A stretch of DNA of 60,772 nt from Aliivibrio sp. S3MY1 (GTDB lineage Bacteria > Pseudomonadota > Gammaproteobacteria > Enterobacterales > Vibrionaceae): positions 1 through 60,772 of the forward strand of contig NZ_JARACO010000020.1 of NCBI RefSeq assembly GCF_028765575.1. The letters run 5' to 3'. This document shows positions 1-8,823 of this stretch, one piece after another. Within the stretch, counting starts at the first letter, position 1. Each line of letters begins with the position of its first letter. The position numbers were made by a program, and so were the translations under genes. The notes under the pieces were generated by a model that saw only the letters and a program-made list of their open reading frames with translations, searched no databases and had not been told where the DNA came from.

Positions 1-96
1 GTTAATAACTAAAAAGGATAGTATTGCTAGTTTGTACCAGTCGGGGGCTTTACCAAGAAAGTTTTTGATAAATGCATTCCCTAGCGAAATAGACAT
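1..96 (-). CDS. nhaB: NhaB Na+/H+ antiporter, N-terminal 32 codons
   Basis: Only the first 32 codons lie in the window; the gene runs off the left edge. Reading leftwards from the ATG at 96, the peptide begins [20 protein letters not shown], which I recognise as the conserved N-terminus of NhaB, an inner-membrane sodium/proton antiporter used in sodium and pH balance. It is divergent from fadR across about 450 bp, the usual nhaB-fadR arrangement in gamma-proteobacteria, which supports both calls. Nothing can be said about the rest of the protein. Confidence 0.88.
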   Translation of the reverse strand, partial: MSISLGNAFIKNFLGKAPDWYKLAILSFLVIN

Positions 97-543
97 GTGA
101 TTTTCTCTACATTGTTACATTAAACACTATAAAAATAAGGTTAAGTCGGGAGTTGATAATAATCGCCTAACATATTGTTATTAGTAAGGATAAACAACTA
201 TTTAGAAAAACAACAAAAACATGTTACTGCTTTGCCAAATAACTACCTATTAGTACCTAACCTTATACCAAACGGGGGGAACTTTACTCTTTATTAATGA
301 ATAGTCAATATTCGAAAAGAGGTAAATTGATCAAAATGTGCCTTTGGTCGATTTTATGATTAAAACTAAAGAAATGTATATAAAAAAACTATTGTTAGGC
401 TTGAATATTCAAGTATTAATAAGCTTAAAAGTGAGGGTTATATGCCTAGTTAGCTGGTTAATTTAATAAGTGGTTAAGAAATTATTGAACTGGTGGTATG
501 ATGAGTGCAGTTAATTTATATAAAGAACGGATTGTAAACTTGT
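97..543. other. nhaB-fadR divergent intergenic region
   Basis: An AT-rich 447-bp gap that must hold the promoters of both divergent genes. On the plus strand a TATGAT hexamer at 497-502 could be the -10 element of fadR, about 42 nt before its ATG, but no good -35 stands in front of it. The stretch ACTGGT at about 490 resembles half of a FadR operator; the other half is poor, so autoregulation is not supported. No open frame here looks coding. Confidence 0.4.
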
Positions 544-1386
544 ATGGTTATTAAGGCTAAAAGTCCTGCTGGATTTGCTGAAAAATACATTATTGAAAGC
601 ATTTGGAATGGCAGATTCCCTCCTGGTTCAATTTTGCCAGCAGAGCGTGAGTTATCTGAATTAATCGGGGTTACAAGAACAACGCTTCGCGAAGTATTGC
701 AGCGTCTTTCCCGTGATGGTTGGTTAACGATCCAGCATGGTAAACCAACCAAGGTTAATGACTATATGGAGACATCAGGTCTGCATATTTTAGATACCTT
801 AATGACATTGGTTGATGCGAATAATGCAACATCAATTGTTGAAGATTTATTGGCAGCACGTACGAATATTAGTTGTATTTTCATGAGACAAGCGTTTAAA
901 ACGAATAAAGAGGGCTCTTTGTGTACTCTTGATCGTGTGATTGAATCTTGTGAGCATTTATTAGCAGCTGATAATTGGAATGCGTTTATTGAAGAGTCCC
1001 CTTTTGGCGCTAAAATTAAAGCTGAAGTAAAAGAAGATAACGAAAAAGATCCAGTAAAACGTGAAGAAATATTGATTGCTAAAACATTTAACTATTACGA
1101 TTATATGTTATTTCAAGGTGTCGCTTTTAAATCAGGAAATCAAATTTACGGACTGATTTTTAATGGACTGAAAAAATTGTATGCCCGTGTTGGTAGCTAT
1201 TACTTTTCAAATCAAGAAGCGCGTGAGCTTGCATTGCAATTCTACCGTGATTTAAGACAGATCTGTGAAGAAGAAAGAAAAGACGCAGTAATGCCAAGAA
1301 TGCGTCAATATGGTATTGAAGGTAATCTTATTTGGAATGAGATGAAATTGAATTTACCAAGTAATTTTAGAGAAGATGATAGTTAA
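544..1386 (+). CDS. fadR: FadR fatty-acid metabolism regulator (Vibrio long form)
   Basis: FadR is a GntR-family repressor of fatty-acid degradation genes and activator of unsaturated fatty-acid synthesis; long-chain acyl-CoA releases it from DNA. The N-terminal winged helix (about residues 5-75) contains the family recognition stretch [20 protein letters not shown]. The all-helical acyl-CoA domain follows and ends with the typical C-terminal region around YGIEGNLIW. At 280 residues it is about 40 longer than the E. coli protein; the extra charged block (roughly residues 140-185, rich in K and E) sits inside the ligand domain. Such an insert is known from Vibrio FadR, where it creates a second acyl-CoA contact. 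The gene stands alone, divergent from nhaB, and is followed at once by a strong terminator. Confidence 0.96.
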   Translation: MVIKAKSPAGFAEKYIIESIWNGRFPPGSILPAERELSELIGVTRTTLREVLQRLSRDGWLTIQHGKPTKVNDYMETSGLHILDTLMTLVDANNATSIVEDLLAARTNISCIFMRQAFKTNKEGSLCTLDRVIESCEHLLAADNWNAFIEESPFGAKIKAEVKEDNEKDPVKREEILIAKTFNYYDYMLFQGVAFKSGNQIYGLIFNGLKKLYARVGSYYFSNQEARELALQFYRDLRQICEEERKDAVMPRMRQYGIEGNLIWNEMKLNLPSNFREDDS

Positions 1387-1410
1387 GTATCAGTGTGAAA
1401 ATATAAAAAA

Positions 1411-1434
1411 AACAGGCTCACAGCCTGTTTTTTT
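1411..1434 (+). terminator. fadR terminator
   Basis: A stem AACAGGCT/AGCCTGTT with a 3-nt loop is followed by a T run. It lies 25 bp after the fadR stop codon and should end its transcript. Confidence 0.9.
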
Positions 1435-1479
1435 ATACCTGTAATATAATTTTTCGATTTGTATATGACCTACTAACGT

Positions 1480-1986
1480 TAAACCAGAAGATCCTGATAA
1501 TACTCATGCAATTATTAGATGAGCGTAACGTTGCAATTTTAGGTGGGATAACTTACCAAGCCACTACATTATTGGCTTATTTGAAATTGGTGGTGGTACA
1601 GATATAGGTATCCCCATCATGGTTTATATGCAGAAGCCGTTTGGAAATGACCAATTAGTAGGAGAGATTGGGCAATAACACCATTAATAGGCGACTCATA
1701 TGATCGTGAACGTCTAAATAACCATTTATATGGTGCATCTACTGACGGAACACTACGAAGTGGTATTGCAGTATTGCAGTATTGCAGTATTGCAGTATTG
1801 GGTGTGGATTGGAATGGTCAATTCTTTGTCGGCTTATCTATTTATTTGCATTTAACACCGAATATTCGTGTGAATGGTGGTCTTAGATATGTAAATCTAG
1901 AAGAAAATTCAATGATAGAGCATACGACAAGCACAACGAGTAATTTGGGTGTATCATACTATTTATTAGGAGAGTTAAGAGAATAG
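1480..1986 (+). pseudogene. Decayed MipA/OmpV-like outer-membrane protein gene
   Basis: No single frame is open, but protein-like fragments follow each other in different frames: DERNVAILGGITYQ near 1512, DIGIPIMVYMQKPFGND near 1600, then after a frameshift DWAITPLIGDSYDRE near 1665, and finally an uninterrupted C-terminal part to the TAG at 1984-1986. The last part alternates short hydrophobic and polar residues (LHLTPNIRVNGGLRYVNLE and GVSYYL near the end) as in the last strands of MipA/OmpV-type scaffolding barrels. No signal peptide or start remains, so the 5' part is probably lost too. A tandem 8-bp repeat lies inside. The family is inferred from pattern, not from an alignment; that it is a broken beta-barrel gene is more certain than which family. 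Confidence 0.6.
1763..1800 (+). repeat. 8-bp tandem repeat (GTATTGCA)n inside the pseudogene
   Basis: Four perfect GTATTGCA units in a row are followed by a fifth that is broken at its end (GTATTGGG). The unit is not a multiple of three, so each gain or loss shifts the frame. With the present number the frame upstream (REERL-like region) and downstream (GVDWNGQFF) stay in phase, because three extra 8-bp units add 24 bp. Confidence 0.9.
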
Positions 1987-2133
1987 AGTGGTGGTGAATG
2001 AATTTATTATGGTTTTGTTGTTTAACATTTGAGAATGAACATGAAATAATCTTAGAAACATTTAGATACAATAGAAAATACACTAATGATTGTGATATTT
2101 ACGAATGTTTATGTATTTCTCTATATATCAGGT

Positions 2134-2160
2134 ATAAAAAAACCGCTTATAAAAAGCGGC
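2134..2160 (-). terminator. hns terminator
   Basis: Read on the minus strand, CCGCTT, a 5-nt loop and AAGCGG are followed by seven T. It lies 24 bp past the hns stop. Confidence 0.9.
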
Positions 2161-2183
2161 TCTTTAATATAAAGGTATTAGCT

Positions 2184-2588
2184 CTACACAAGGAATTCTT
2201 CTAAAGACTTACCAGCATCAAGTTGAGTTTGTAGTGCTGATGGGGTACGGCCTTGGCCTGTCCATGTTTTTTCAGCGCCAGCATGATCTAAAAACTTATA
2301 TTTAGCAGGGCGTGGAGCACGTTTTTGTTTTGTTTTAACAGTAGTAGAAGACATAGTATCTAATAGGTCTTCTGGTGCGATGCCACTCTCGATCATCATT
2401 TGACGGAACTCTTCAAGTTTTGCTTGTTTTTCAGCAAGTTGAGAACGTTCTTCAGCTTCTGATTCTTGACGTTCTGCAACAACTGATTGCAGTTTTTCAA
2501 GCGCTTCTTCTAATTGTTCAAGTGTCATTTCACGAGAAAGAGCTCGTAGACTACGTAGGTTTAGTAATGTTTTAATAGTATCAGACAT
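2184..2588 (-). CDS. hns: H-NS family nucleoid-structuring protein
   Basis: H-NS binds curved AT-rich DNA and silences acquired and stress genes. The 134-residue length matches Vibrio H-NS (VicH). Residues 1-60 form the oligomerisation coiled coil (LRSLRALSRE, then a run of E, Q and A heptads); the C-terminal third holds the DNA-binding core, here GQGRTPSALQTQ, with the AT-hook-like GQGRTP loop at about residues 111-116. A longer frame upstream would begin at 2633, but I chose the ATG at 2588 because the protein then starts MSDTIKTLLNLRSLR like other family members and GGAA lies at good spacing. It is transcribed alone with its own terminator. Confidence 0.95.
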   Translation of the reverse strand: MSDTIKTLLNLRSLRALSREMTLEQLEEALEKLQSVVAERQESEAEERSQLAEKQAKLEEFRQMMIESGIAPEDLLDTMSSTTVKTKQKRAPRPAKYKFLDHAGAEKTWTGQGRTPSALQTQLDAGKSLEEFLV

Positions 2589-2807
2589 GATTGATTCCAT
2601 ATTTATTTTGATAATACATTTATTATATAACAAGAAAATAATATAACAAATATTTTGATAATGAAATAGAAAACGATATTAATAAAAATATTAAGAGTGT
2701 TTGTGGTTTATTGAATAGTTAACACAATATCTTTTAAAGTATCTCATTCTAATGATGTTGAGGGCTAATGTTAAAAGACTCATATATAGTATTGCAAAGT
2801 TGTGTTC

Positions 2808-2980
2808 GATCCGTACAATGGTCGCACCTAAACGGGTAGAGGCGCATTGCCTAAGAGTAGATTGTTAGAGGGTGATTCTGATGACAGCAATCGAAAGGAG
2901 TCAATGCCGAAGTTAATTACGTTAATCAGACGGATTTAGCTGGGGTTATTTCGAAAAGGAATAACACTGCCATAGTCAAT
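2808..2980 (+). ncRNA. Lysine riboswitch (L box)
   Basis: The order of conserved L-box elements is visible: TAGAGGCGCATTGCCTAAGAGTA-like core (2837-2859), an AGGGTGA segment (2878-2885 region), AATGCCGAAGTTAA (2903-2916), AGCTGGGGTTATT with its partner AATAAC (2938-2965), and ACTGCCATAGTC (2966-2977). These match the lysC leader of E. coli piece by piece. Just after it CCATAGT (2970-2976) can pair with ACTATGG (2992-2998), a likely part of the expression platform that competes with the closing stem. It precedes an NhaC-type transporter, the arrangement known for the predicted lysine transporter LysW. Bound lysine should switch the gene off. Ends are approximate. Confidence 0.92.
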
Positions 2981-3092
2981 TTTATTTTTTAACTATGGAG
3001 CGCTACTGTGGGGAGATGTTTTAACATTCACTTCCTTTAACGGCATTGCCGTATCAACAGTAGATCTCCAACCAAACTGGTTGTTGTAGATC

Positions 3093-4679
3093 ATGAACTT
3101 AGCTGATTTTTCAAATTCTCCGATATCGATATTGCCCCCATTGGTTGCATTGGGTTTAGCCATTGTTACTCGTCGAGTACTACTTTCTCTTGGTGTAGGT
3201 ATCGTTCTAGGCGCAATTTTGCTGTCTAATTTCTCCATTTCAGGCACTGCATCTTATACTTTTAGCTCTGTTAAAGGTGTTTTTATTGATGATGGTTCTA
3301 TTAATACTTGGAATATGAGTATTGTCGCTTTTCTTCTTTTATTAGGAATGACGACAGCCCTTTTAACGCTTTCTGGTGGTACTCGAGCTTTTGCTGAGTG
3401 GGCACAAGCAAGAATTAAAAGTAAACGTGGCGCAAAACTTCTTGCTGCCTTCCTTGGGGTTTTCATTTTTGTCGATGATTATTTTAATAGTTTAGCTGTT
3501 GGTTCAATATCCCGCCCTGTAACTGACCGTTTTTATGTATCAAGAGCAAAGCTAGCTTATATCCTAGATTCAACAGCAGCACCAATGTGCGTATTAATGC
3601 CTGCATCAAGCTGGGGCGCTTACATCATTACTATTATTGGTGGTATTTTAGTTTCACACGGTGTGACTGAATATTCAGCTTTAGGTGCTTACGTTCGATT
3701 AATCCCAATGAACTTTTATGCAGTCTTCGCATTGTTAATGGTATTTGCTGTTGTTTGGTTCCAATTAGATGTTGGCCCAATGCGTGATCATGAAAATGAA
3801 GCAGCGCGTGGTAATGGCTTTGATGACCAAGCAGTTAATGCTGAATCTAAAGACCTAAATGAAGAGCTAAATATTAAAGAAAGCGAAACAGGGAAAGTAT
3901 CTGACTTAATATTCCCTATTATCGTACTTATTGTTGCTACTATTTTCTTTATGATTTACACCGGTGCTCAAGCATTAATTGGTGATGGTAAAGAATTTAA
4001 TATTTTAGGTGCATTTGAAAATACCGATGTCGGTGCTTCGCTTTGCTACGGTGGATTAATTGGTCTTGCCGCTGCTCTTATTACTGTATTCCGTCAAGAT
4101 ATCTCAGCAAAAGACATTGGAATGACAATGTGGATTGGTGCTAAATCAATGTTTGGTGCAATCTTAATTTTATTCTTTGCATGGACAATTGGTTCAGTAA
4201 TCGGTGATATGCAAACTGGTTCATATCTATCAAGTTTAGCTCAAGGTAGTATTGGTATTCATTGGATCCCTGTTATCTTATTCTTACTATCTGGTTTGAT
4301 GGCATTTAGTACTGGTACATCATGGGGTACGTTCGGCATTATGTTACCAATTGCAGGCGACATGGCAGGAGCCACGGATATTGCGCTGATTCTACCAATG
4401 TTAGGTGCAGTATTAGCAGGTTCAGTATTTGGTGACCATTGTTCTCCAATATCTGATACGACAATCTTATCTTCAACGGGTGCTCGCTGTAGCCATATTG
4501 ACCATGTATCAACACAACTACCTTACGCATTATCAGTTGCAGGCGTTTCAGCCATTGGTTATATCGCACTTGGTTTTACAGGTTCAGTATTAATGGCATT
4601 TATTGCTTCAGCAGCCTCGTTTATCCTAGTGTGTATAGGCTTAATGGTTCTGTCTAAAAAAAGAGCCGTTACTGCTTAA
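3093..4679 (+). CDS. lysW: NhaC-family transporter, predicted lysine transporter LysW
   Basis: An inner-membrane protein of 528 residues with 11-13 hydrophobic segments. It has the NhaC-superfamily signatures VFIFVDDYFNSLAVG (about residues 124-138) and, near the C-terminus, a GSVFGDHCSPISDTT motif. A charged loop (about residues 225-265) separates two halves. NhaC members exchange sodium and protons, but those controlled by a lysine riboswitch have been proposed to import lysine; the L box directly upstream supports lysine over a plain antiport role. The ribosome site is weak. An in-frame TAG stands two codons before the ATG, so the start cannot move far upstream. It is a single-gene unit with a strong terminator. 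Confidence 0.85.
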   Translation: MNLADFSNSPISILPPLVALGLAIVTRRVLLSLGVGIVLGAILLSNFSISGTASYTFSSVKGVFIDDGSINTWNMSIVAFLLLLGMTTALLTLSGGTRAFAEWAQARIKSKRGAKLLAAFLGVFIFVDDYFNSLAVGSISRPVTDRFYVSRAKLAYILDSTAAPMCVLMPASSWGAYIITIIGGILVSHGVTEYSALGAYVRLIPMNFYAVFALLMVFAVVWFQLDVGPMRDHENEAARGNGFDDQAVNAESKDLNEELNIKESETGKVSDLIFPIIVLIVATIFFMIYTGAQALIGDGKEFNILGAFENTDVGASLCYGGLIGLAAALITVFRQDISAKDIGMTMWIGAKSMFGAILILFFAWTIGSVIGDMQTGSYLSSLAQGSIGIHWIPVILFLLSGLMAFSTGTSWGTFGIMLPIAGDMAGATDIALILPMLGAVLAGSVFGDHCSPISDTTILSSTGARCSHIDHVSTQLPYALSVAGVSAIGYIALGFTGSVLMAFIASAASFILVCIGLMVLSKKRAVTA

Positions 4680-4700
4680 GATATAAACTATCTGAAAAAA

Positions 4701-4726
4701 ACCGACCTTAATGGTCGGTTTTTTTA
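4701..4726 (+). terminator. Terminator after the NhaC-family gene
   Basis: ACCGACC/GGTCGGT stem with a TTAAT loop and a run of T, 21 bp past the stop codon. Confidence 0.92.
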
Positions 4727-4786
4727 TTGCTTTTTAACTATGAAATCGCGATCATAACTTCTTATCTATCTTGATTGGAGTGCTTT

Positions 4787-5563
4787 GTGTCTCGCTATAC
4801 TTTACCTATTATTGATAAACAATCTCCCTTTCAAAAAGAATTCGAAATCGTTATCCATGATCTTATTGGACATATTCGTTCTGCTGCACCTAAATCGGTT
4901 CATAGTATTTATTTATACGGCAGTGTTGCTAGACGAGAAGCAACTCCTGGGCGTTCAAATTTAGATGTTACTTTATTAACCACTGTTCCTTTGACAAATA
5001 AAGAGCAGACGTTAATTAATACGATTAAAGTGCGCTTCCAATCCAAATATCCTCAAATAACAGGTGTTACATTTACCATTGGTGAAACAACAGAAGTGTT
5101 GCAATTAGAATCCATATTTAGCTGGGGATTTTGGCTTCGCCATTGTTGTGTTTGTATTTTTGGTGATGATCTTTCGACTCGATTTGGTGATTTTGAACCA
5201 AGTTGGGAAATAGCCAAAAATATGAATATGGATATTGAAGAGTGGTTAGAGGTATATATAAAGAAAATCTCTGTGAGTCAAAATATCAATACTCAAGTTG
5301 AACAACAAAAAACCATTGCGAAAAAACTATTACGCAGCTGCTATTCATTGGTCATGCATAAAGATAAAGGATGGTATGATCATCCAATATTGTGTGCACG
5401 GAAATTCTTAGAGTATTATCCAGATAAACAAACAGAGATCGAAAGAGTCGTCATGTTATTAAAAGGACGAAAAATACCTAAGCGTTCAGCTATTGCGTTA
5501 TTACAAGAATTTGGTAGTTGGGTAGTGAGTGAGTTTAACAAGACTGAAAGAAGAATAGGTTAA
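4787..5563 (+). CDS. Nucleotidyltransferase-like protein linked to polB
   Basis: A 258-residue protein of the polymerase-beta-type nucleotidyltransferase fold. The G45-S46 motif with its helix (YLYGSVARREATPGRS) is followed by SNLDVTLL, where the family usually has SDxD: the first metal-binding aspartate is replaced by N58 while D60 is kept. The C-terminal half is helical, like the helical domain of aminoglycoside adenylyltransferases or HEPN partners, with repeated K and E. I start it at GTG 4787 because GGAG stands six bases before it; an upstream TTG at 4775 overlaps that site. It ends 2 bp before polB, so the two are surely co-transcribed. Substrate unknown; the lost aspartate suggests weak or no transfer activity. 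A similar gene stands before polB in other vibrios as far as I recall. Confidence 0.7.
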   Translation: MSRYTLPIIDKQSPFQKEFEIVIHDLIGHIRSAAPKSVHSIYLYGSVARREATPGRSNLDVTLLTTVPLTNKEQTLINTIKVRFQSKYPQITGVTFTIGETTEVLQLESIFSWGFWLRHCCVCIFGDDLSTRFGDFEPSWEIAKNMNMDIEEWLEVYIKKISVSQNINTQVEQQKTIAKKLLRSCYSLVMHKDKGWYDHPILCARKFLEYYPDKQTEIERVVMLLKGRKIPKRSAIALLQEFGSWVVSEFNKTERRIG

Positions 5564-5565
5564 GA

Positions 5566-7935
5566 GTGAATTCACATCAGACTGGATTTTTACTTACCCG
5601 ACAAAATAAAGAAATAAATTCACAAACCTTAGTTGATTTATGGGTTAAGTGTGATGGAAATATTGCACATTTACTTATTGAGAATGAGCTTGCTGTTGCC
5701 TTTATTTTACAAGAAAGATTGTTAGAATATGAGAGTTTATTAAAAAGTTATAATATTTCATACACGCTAAAAAGCACACAATTAACGACCTATCATCATC
5801 AACCTGTCCTTGGTATTTATTTTTCATCTACTTACCAAAAGCGACAGGTTGCTCAATATTTTGAGCAAGCTCAATTACCTATTTTTGAAAGTGATATTCG
5901 CTTGGCTGATCGTTACCTAATGGAGCGATTTATTTGTGGAGGGCTCTCTTTTATTGGGACGCCAATACAGAGAAAAGATCATATTGAATATCGTAATGTA
6001 AAGATTAAAGCCGCGCAGGTGACTCCTGTATTTAGTAAAGTCTCTTTAGATATAGAATGCTCTGAAAAAGGCATTTTGTATTCGGTCGCCCTGCATAGTG
6101 ATCTAGACACTCGTATTATCATGATTGGAATGCCAGAAGAGAGTGAATTAGCGATTGAGTGGGTAGAGAACGAAAAGGCGCTATTACTATCACTGGAACG
6201 TTGGTTCCAAATTTTTGATCCTGATATCGTCATTGGTTGGAACGTGGTTAATTTTGATTTTCGTTTATTAATTCAACGAGCAAAATGGCATAACTTAGCG
6301 TTTCGAGTTGGGCGTGGAAACAGCACTTTATATTGGCGAGAGTCAGATAACAATCGTCAACAAGGCTTTCTTTCTTTTCCAGGAAGAGTGGTTCTTGATG
6401 GAATTGATGCCCTTAAAACCGCGACTTATCATTTTTCTAGTTGGTCTTTAGAGTCGGTGTCGCAAGAGTTGCTTAATGACGGTAAATCAATCCATGATCC
6501 GAGTGATCGTATGGGTGAAATTAACCGAATGTATCGCGAAGATAAACAAGCACTTGCTAAATATAACCTGCAAGATTGCGTATTAGTTACTCGTATATTT
6601 GAACATACAAATATCATCGATTTTGTTATTGAACGAACGAAACTCACAGGGGTTGAATTAGATCGTGTCGGTGGTTCGGTTGCTGCATTCACTAATTTAT
6701 ACTTACCTCGATTACATCGTTCTGGCTATATTGCCCCAAATCTTGAAAGTGAAAATTGGATAGCAAGCCCTGGTGGTTATGTTATGAACTCAAAGCCCGG
6801 CTTGTATGACTCAGTATTGGTGTTAGACTTTAAATCACTTTACCCTTCTATAATTAGAACCTTTAGGATTGACCCTCTTGGATTGATTGAAGGGCTAAAA
6901 TTAGAAGTAGGAAAAGGTGAAGAATTCGCTATTGACGGATTCAGAGGTGGGCGGTTCCATCGAACTCACCATTTTCTTCCTGGGTTGATTGAATCTTTAT
7001 GGTCTGCCAGAGATGTCGCTAAAAAGAATAATGAAAAAGCATTTTCTCAAGCAATAAAAATCATTATGAATTCATTTTATGGCGTATTAGGCTCATCTGG
7101 CTGTCGATTTTTCGATCACAGGTTAGCGTCTTCAATAACCATGCGTGGACATGAAATAATGAAAACCACCCGTGAATTAATTGAATCAAAGGGTTATGAA
7201 GTTATTTATGGTGATACCGATTCGACTTTTGTGACGTTAGGGCAGGAGATGTCTTCAAAAAAGGCCGATGAGATAGGCAAAGAATTAATTACTTATATTA
7301 ACCAATGGTGGACACAACATTTACAGGATGCGTACGCCATAGATTCTGCATTAGAACTTGAATATGAAACCCACTATCGTACTTTTTTGATGCCGACTAT
7401 TCGTGGATCTGAAACGGGGTCTAAAAAACGTTATGCAGGCTTGATTAGAAAAAATGGCAAAGAAGAAATTATTTTTAAAGGATTAGAAACGGTTCGTACT
7501 GATTGGACCCCGTTATCTCAAAATTTTCAAAAAGTATTGTTTGATAAAGTCTTTCATCAGCAAGAAGTAAAAGAATACGTACGTAATTATGTAGATGATA
7601 CGCGCTCAGGTAAGTTAGATGACCAACTTATTTACCGTAAGCGGTTAAGGAGAAAGTTGGACGATTATCAAAAGAACGTCCCTCCGCACGTGAAAGCCGC
7701 GAGGTTGGCCGATTATTATCATCAACAAATGGGGAAATCACCCCAATATAAATACGGGGGCTGGATTGAGTATGTTATCACTACTTCAGGCCCTGAACCG
7801 GTAGAGTATGTAAAAAATCCAATCGATTACGATCATTATGTCGAAAAACAATTAAAACCGATTGCTGATGGCATTCTTCCTTTTATAGGGTTGGATTTTA
7901 TGCAATTATCAGCATCGCAATTAGGTCTATTTTAA
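5566..7935 (+). CDS. polB: DNA polymerase II
   Basis: Family B polymerase with proofreading, used in restart and bypass of damaged forks. The 3'-5' exonuclease motif I is visible at D162-E164 (SLDIEC); the polymerase motif A is DFKSLYPS with D421; motif B lies near KIIMNSFYGVLGS; motif C is YGDTDS with D550 and D552. Length (789 residues) fits E. coli PolB (783). It starts with GTG, 2 bp after the nucleotidyltransferase-like gene. In E. coli polB is under LexA; I see no clear CTGT-N8-ACAG box before the operon, so SOS control is not evident here. Transcription may stop in the 240-bp gap before varA, although no good terminator is seen. Confidence 0.97.
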   Translation: MNSHQTGFLLTRQNKEINSQTLVDLWVKCDGNIAHLLIENELAVAFILQERLLEYESLLKSYNISYTLKSTQLTTYHHQPVLGIYFSSTYQKRQVAQYFEQAQLPIFESDIRLADRYLMERFICGGLSFIGTPIQRKDHIEYRNVKIKAAQVTPVFSKVSLDIECSEKGILYSVALHSDLDTRIIMIGMPEESELAIEWVENEKALLLSLERWFQIFDPDIVIGWNVVNFDFRLLIQRAKWHNLAFRVGRGNSTLYWRESDNNRQQGFLSFPGRVVLDGIDALKTATYHFSSWSLESVSQELLNDGKSIHDPSDRMGEINRMYREDKQALAKYNLQDCVLVTRIFEHTNIIDFVIERTKLTGVELDRVGGSVAAFTNLYLPRLHRSGYIAPNLESENWIASPGGYVMNSKPGLYDSVLVLDFKSLYPSIIRTFRIDPLGLIEGLKLEVGKGEEFAIDGFRGGRFHRTHHFLPGLIESLWSARDVAKKNNEKAFSQAIKIIMNSFYGVLGSSGCRFFDHRLASSITMRGHEIMKTTRELIESKGYEVIYGDTDSTFVTLGQEMSSKKADEIGKELITYINQWWTQHLQDAYAIDSALELEYETHYRTFLMPTIRGSETGSKKRYAGLIRKNGKEEIIFKGLETVRTDWTPLSQNFQKVLFDKVFHQQEVKEYVRNYVDDTRSGKLDDQLIYRKRLRRKLDDYQKNVPPHVKAARLADYYHQQMGKSPQYKYGGWIEYVITTSGPEPVEYVKNPIDYDHYVEKQLKPIADGILPFIGLDFMQLSASQLGLF

Positions 7936-8178
7936 CGATTGCTTTTATTGTATATTGATAAATATTTGATTGGATTTATTTATTTTTAATCGTGTGATAT
8001 TTCGTTATAGATACCGTGTTAGATGGTAAATAACTACTAAAGTCAATACTATATAAATAGTAAAACTTTGCGTGAAAACACATAATCAATAGGCGACAAC
8101 CTTATTTTTTAAGGTAAAATAGGCCATAAAATTTACCTCAGTCGAGGTGCGCAGTAAATTTAAGTCGGAGTGTCAGTT
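7936..8178 (+). promoter_or_regulatory. varA upstream region with bulged leader hairpin
   Basis: An AT-rich gap between polB and varA. Its last part can fold: AAATTTA and CCTC (8129-8139), a 4-nt loop AGTC, GAGG (8144-8147), a 6-nt bulge, then GTAAATTT (8154-8161). The 3' arm ends five bases before the GGAG ribosome site. No convincing -35/-10 pair was identified. Confidence 0.55.
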
Positions 8179-8823
8179 GTGATTAAAGTATTCCTTGTAG
8201 ATGATCATGAGCTGGTTCGCACAGGGATTAGACGTATTCTTGAAGACGTCCGTGGAATTAAAGTAGTAGGGGAAGCTGACAGCGGTGAAGACGCCGTAAA
8301 ATGGTGTCGAACAGAGCAGGCAGATATTGTCCTTATGGATATGAATATGCCTGGGATCGGTGGATTAGAAGCCACTAAAAAGATTTTACGATTTAATCCA
8401 GATATGAAAGTTATTGTTTTAACCATTCATACTGAGAATCCATTCCCAACAAAGGTCATGCAAGCGGGTGCCGCAGGCTACCTTACAAAAGGGGCTTGCC
8501 CAGACGAAATGGTTAATGCTATTCGTATGGTTCAAAGTGGACAACGTTATTTATCACCACAGATCGCGCAACAAATGGCATTAAGCCAGTTCACACCAGA
8601 TTCTGAGAATCCATTTAAAGAATTGTCAGAGCGTGAATTGCAGATCATGATAATGATAACGAAAGGCGAAAAAGTGACGGATATTTCCGAGCAACTTAAC
8701 TTGAGCCCTAAAACCGTAAATAGCTATCGTTACCGGTTATTCAGCAAGTTGAATATCAGTGGAGATGTTGAATTAACTCACTTAGCTATTCGTCATGGTA
8801 TTCTAGATGCTGAGACGCTTTAG
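8179..8823 (+). CDS. varA: VarA (UvrY/GacA) response regulator
   Basis: Response regulator of the BarA/UvrY (VarS/VarA) system, which drives small RNAs that titrate CsrA and so controls carbon flow, quorum sensing and host traits. The receiver domain (1-120) has DD at 8-9, phosphorylated D54 in LMDMNMPG, and K104; the C-terminal LuxR-type helix-turn-helix (150-205) contains LSERELQIM and [13 protein letters not shown]. Two in-frame GTG codons exist; I prefer the one at 8179, since GGAG at 8166-8169 lies at proper distance from it and the protein then begins like other VarA proteins. The stop codon overlaps the uvrC start (TAGTG), the conserved uvrY-uvrC coupling of gamma-proteobacteria. Confidence 0.96.
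   Translation: MIKVFLVDDHELVRTGIRRILEDVRGIKVVGEADSGEDAVKWCRTEQADIVLMDMNMPGIGGLEATKKILRFNPDMKVIVLTIHTENPFPTKVMQAGAAGYLTKGACPDEMVNAIRMVQSGQRYLSPQIAQQMALSQFTPDSENPFKELSERELQIMIMITKGEKVTDISEQLNLSPKTVNSYRYRLFSKLNISGDVELTHLAIRHGILDAETL

Noticed and set aside
488-505. FadR operator overlapping the fadR promoter
   Set aside because: Only the ACTGGT half resembles the consensus; the second half does not.
1763-1800. CRISPR-like repeat array
   Set aside because: The 8-bp units are directly adjacent with no spacers; it is a simple tandem repeat.
1998-2204. 68-codon plus-strand frame before hns
   Set aside because: Very AT-rich, overlaps the hns terminator and 3' end, no family features.
4727-4786. Expected LexA box before the nucleotidyltransferase-polB operon
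   Set aside because: No CTGT-N8-ACAG pattern found; SOS control cannot be claimed from the sequence.
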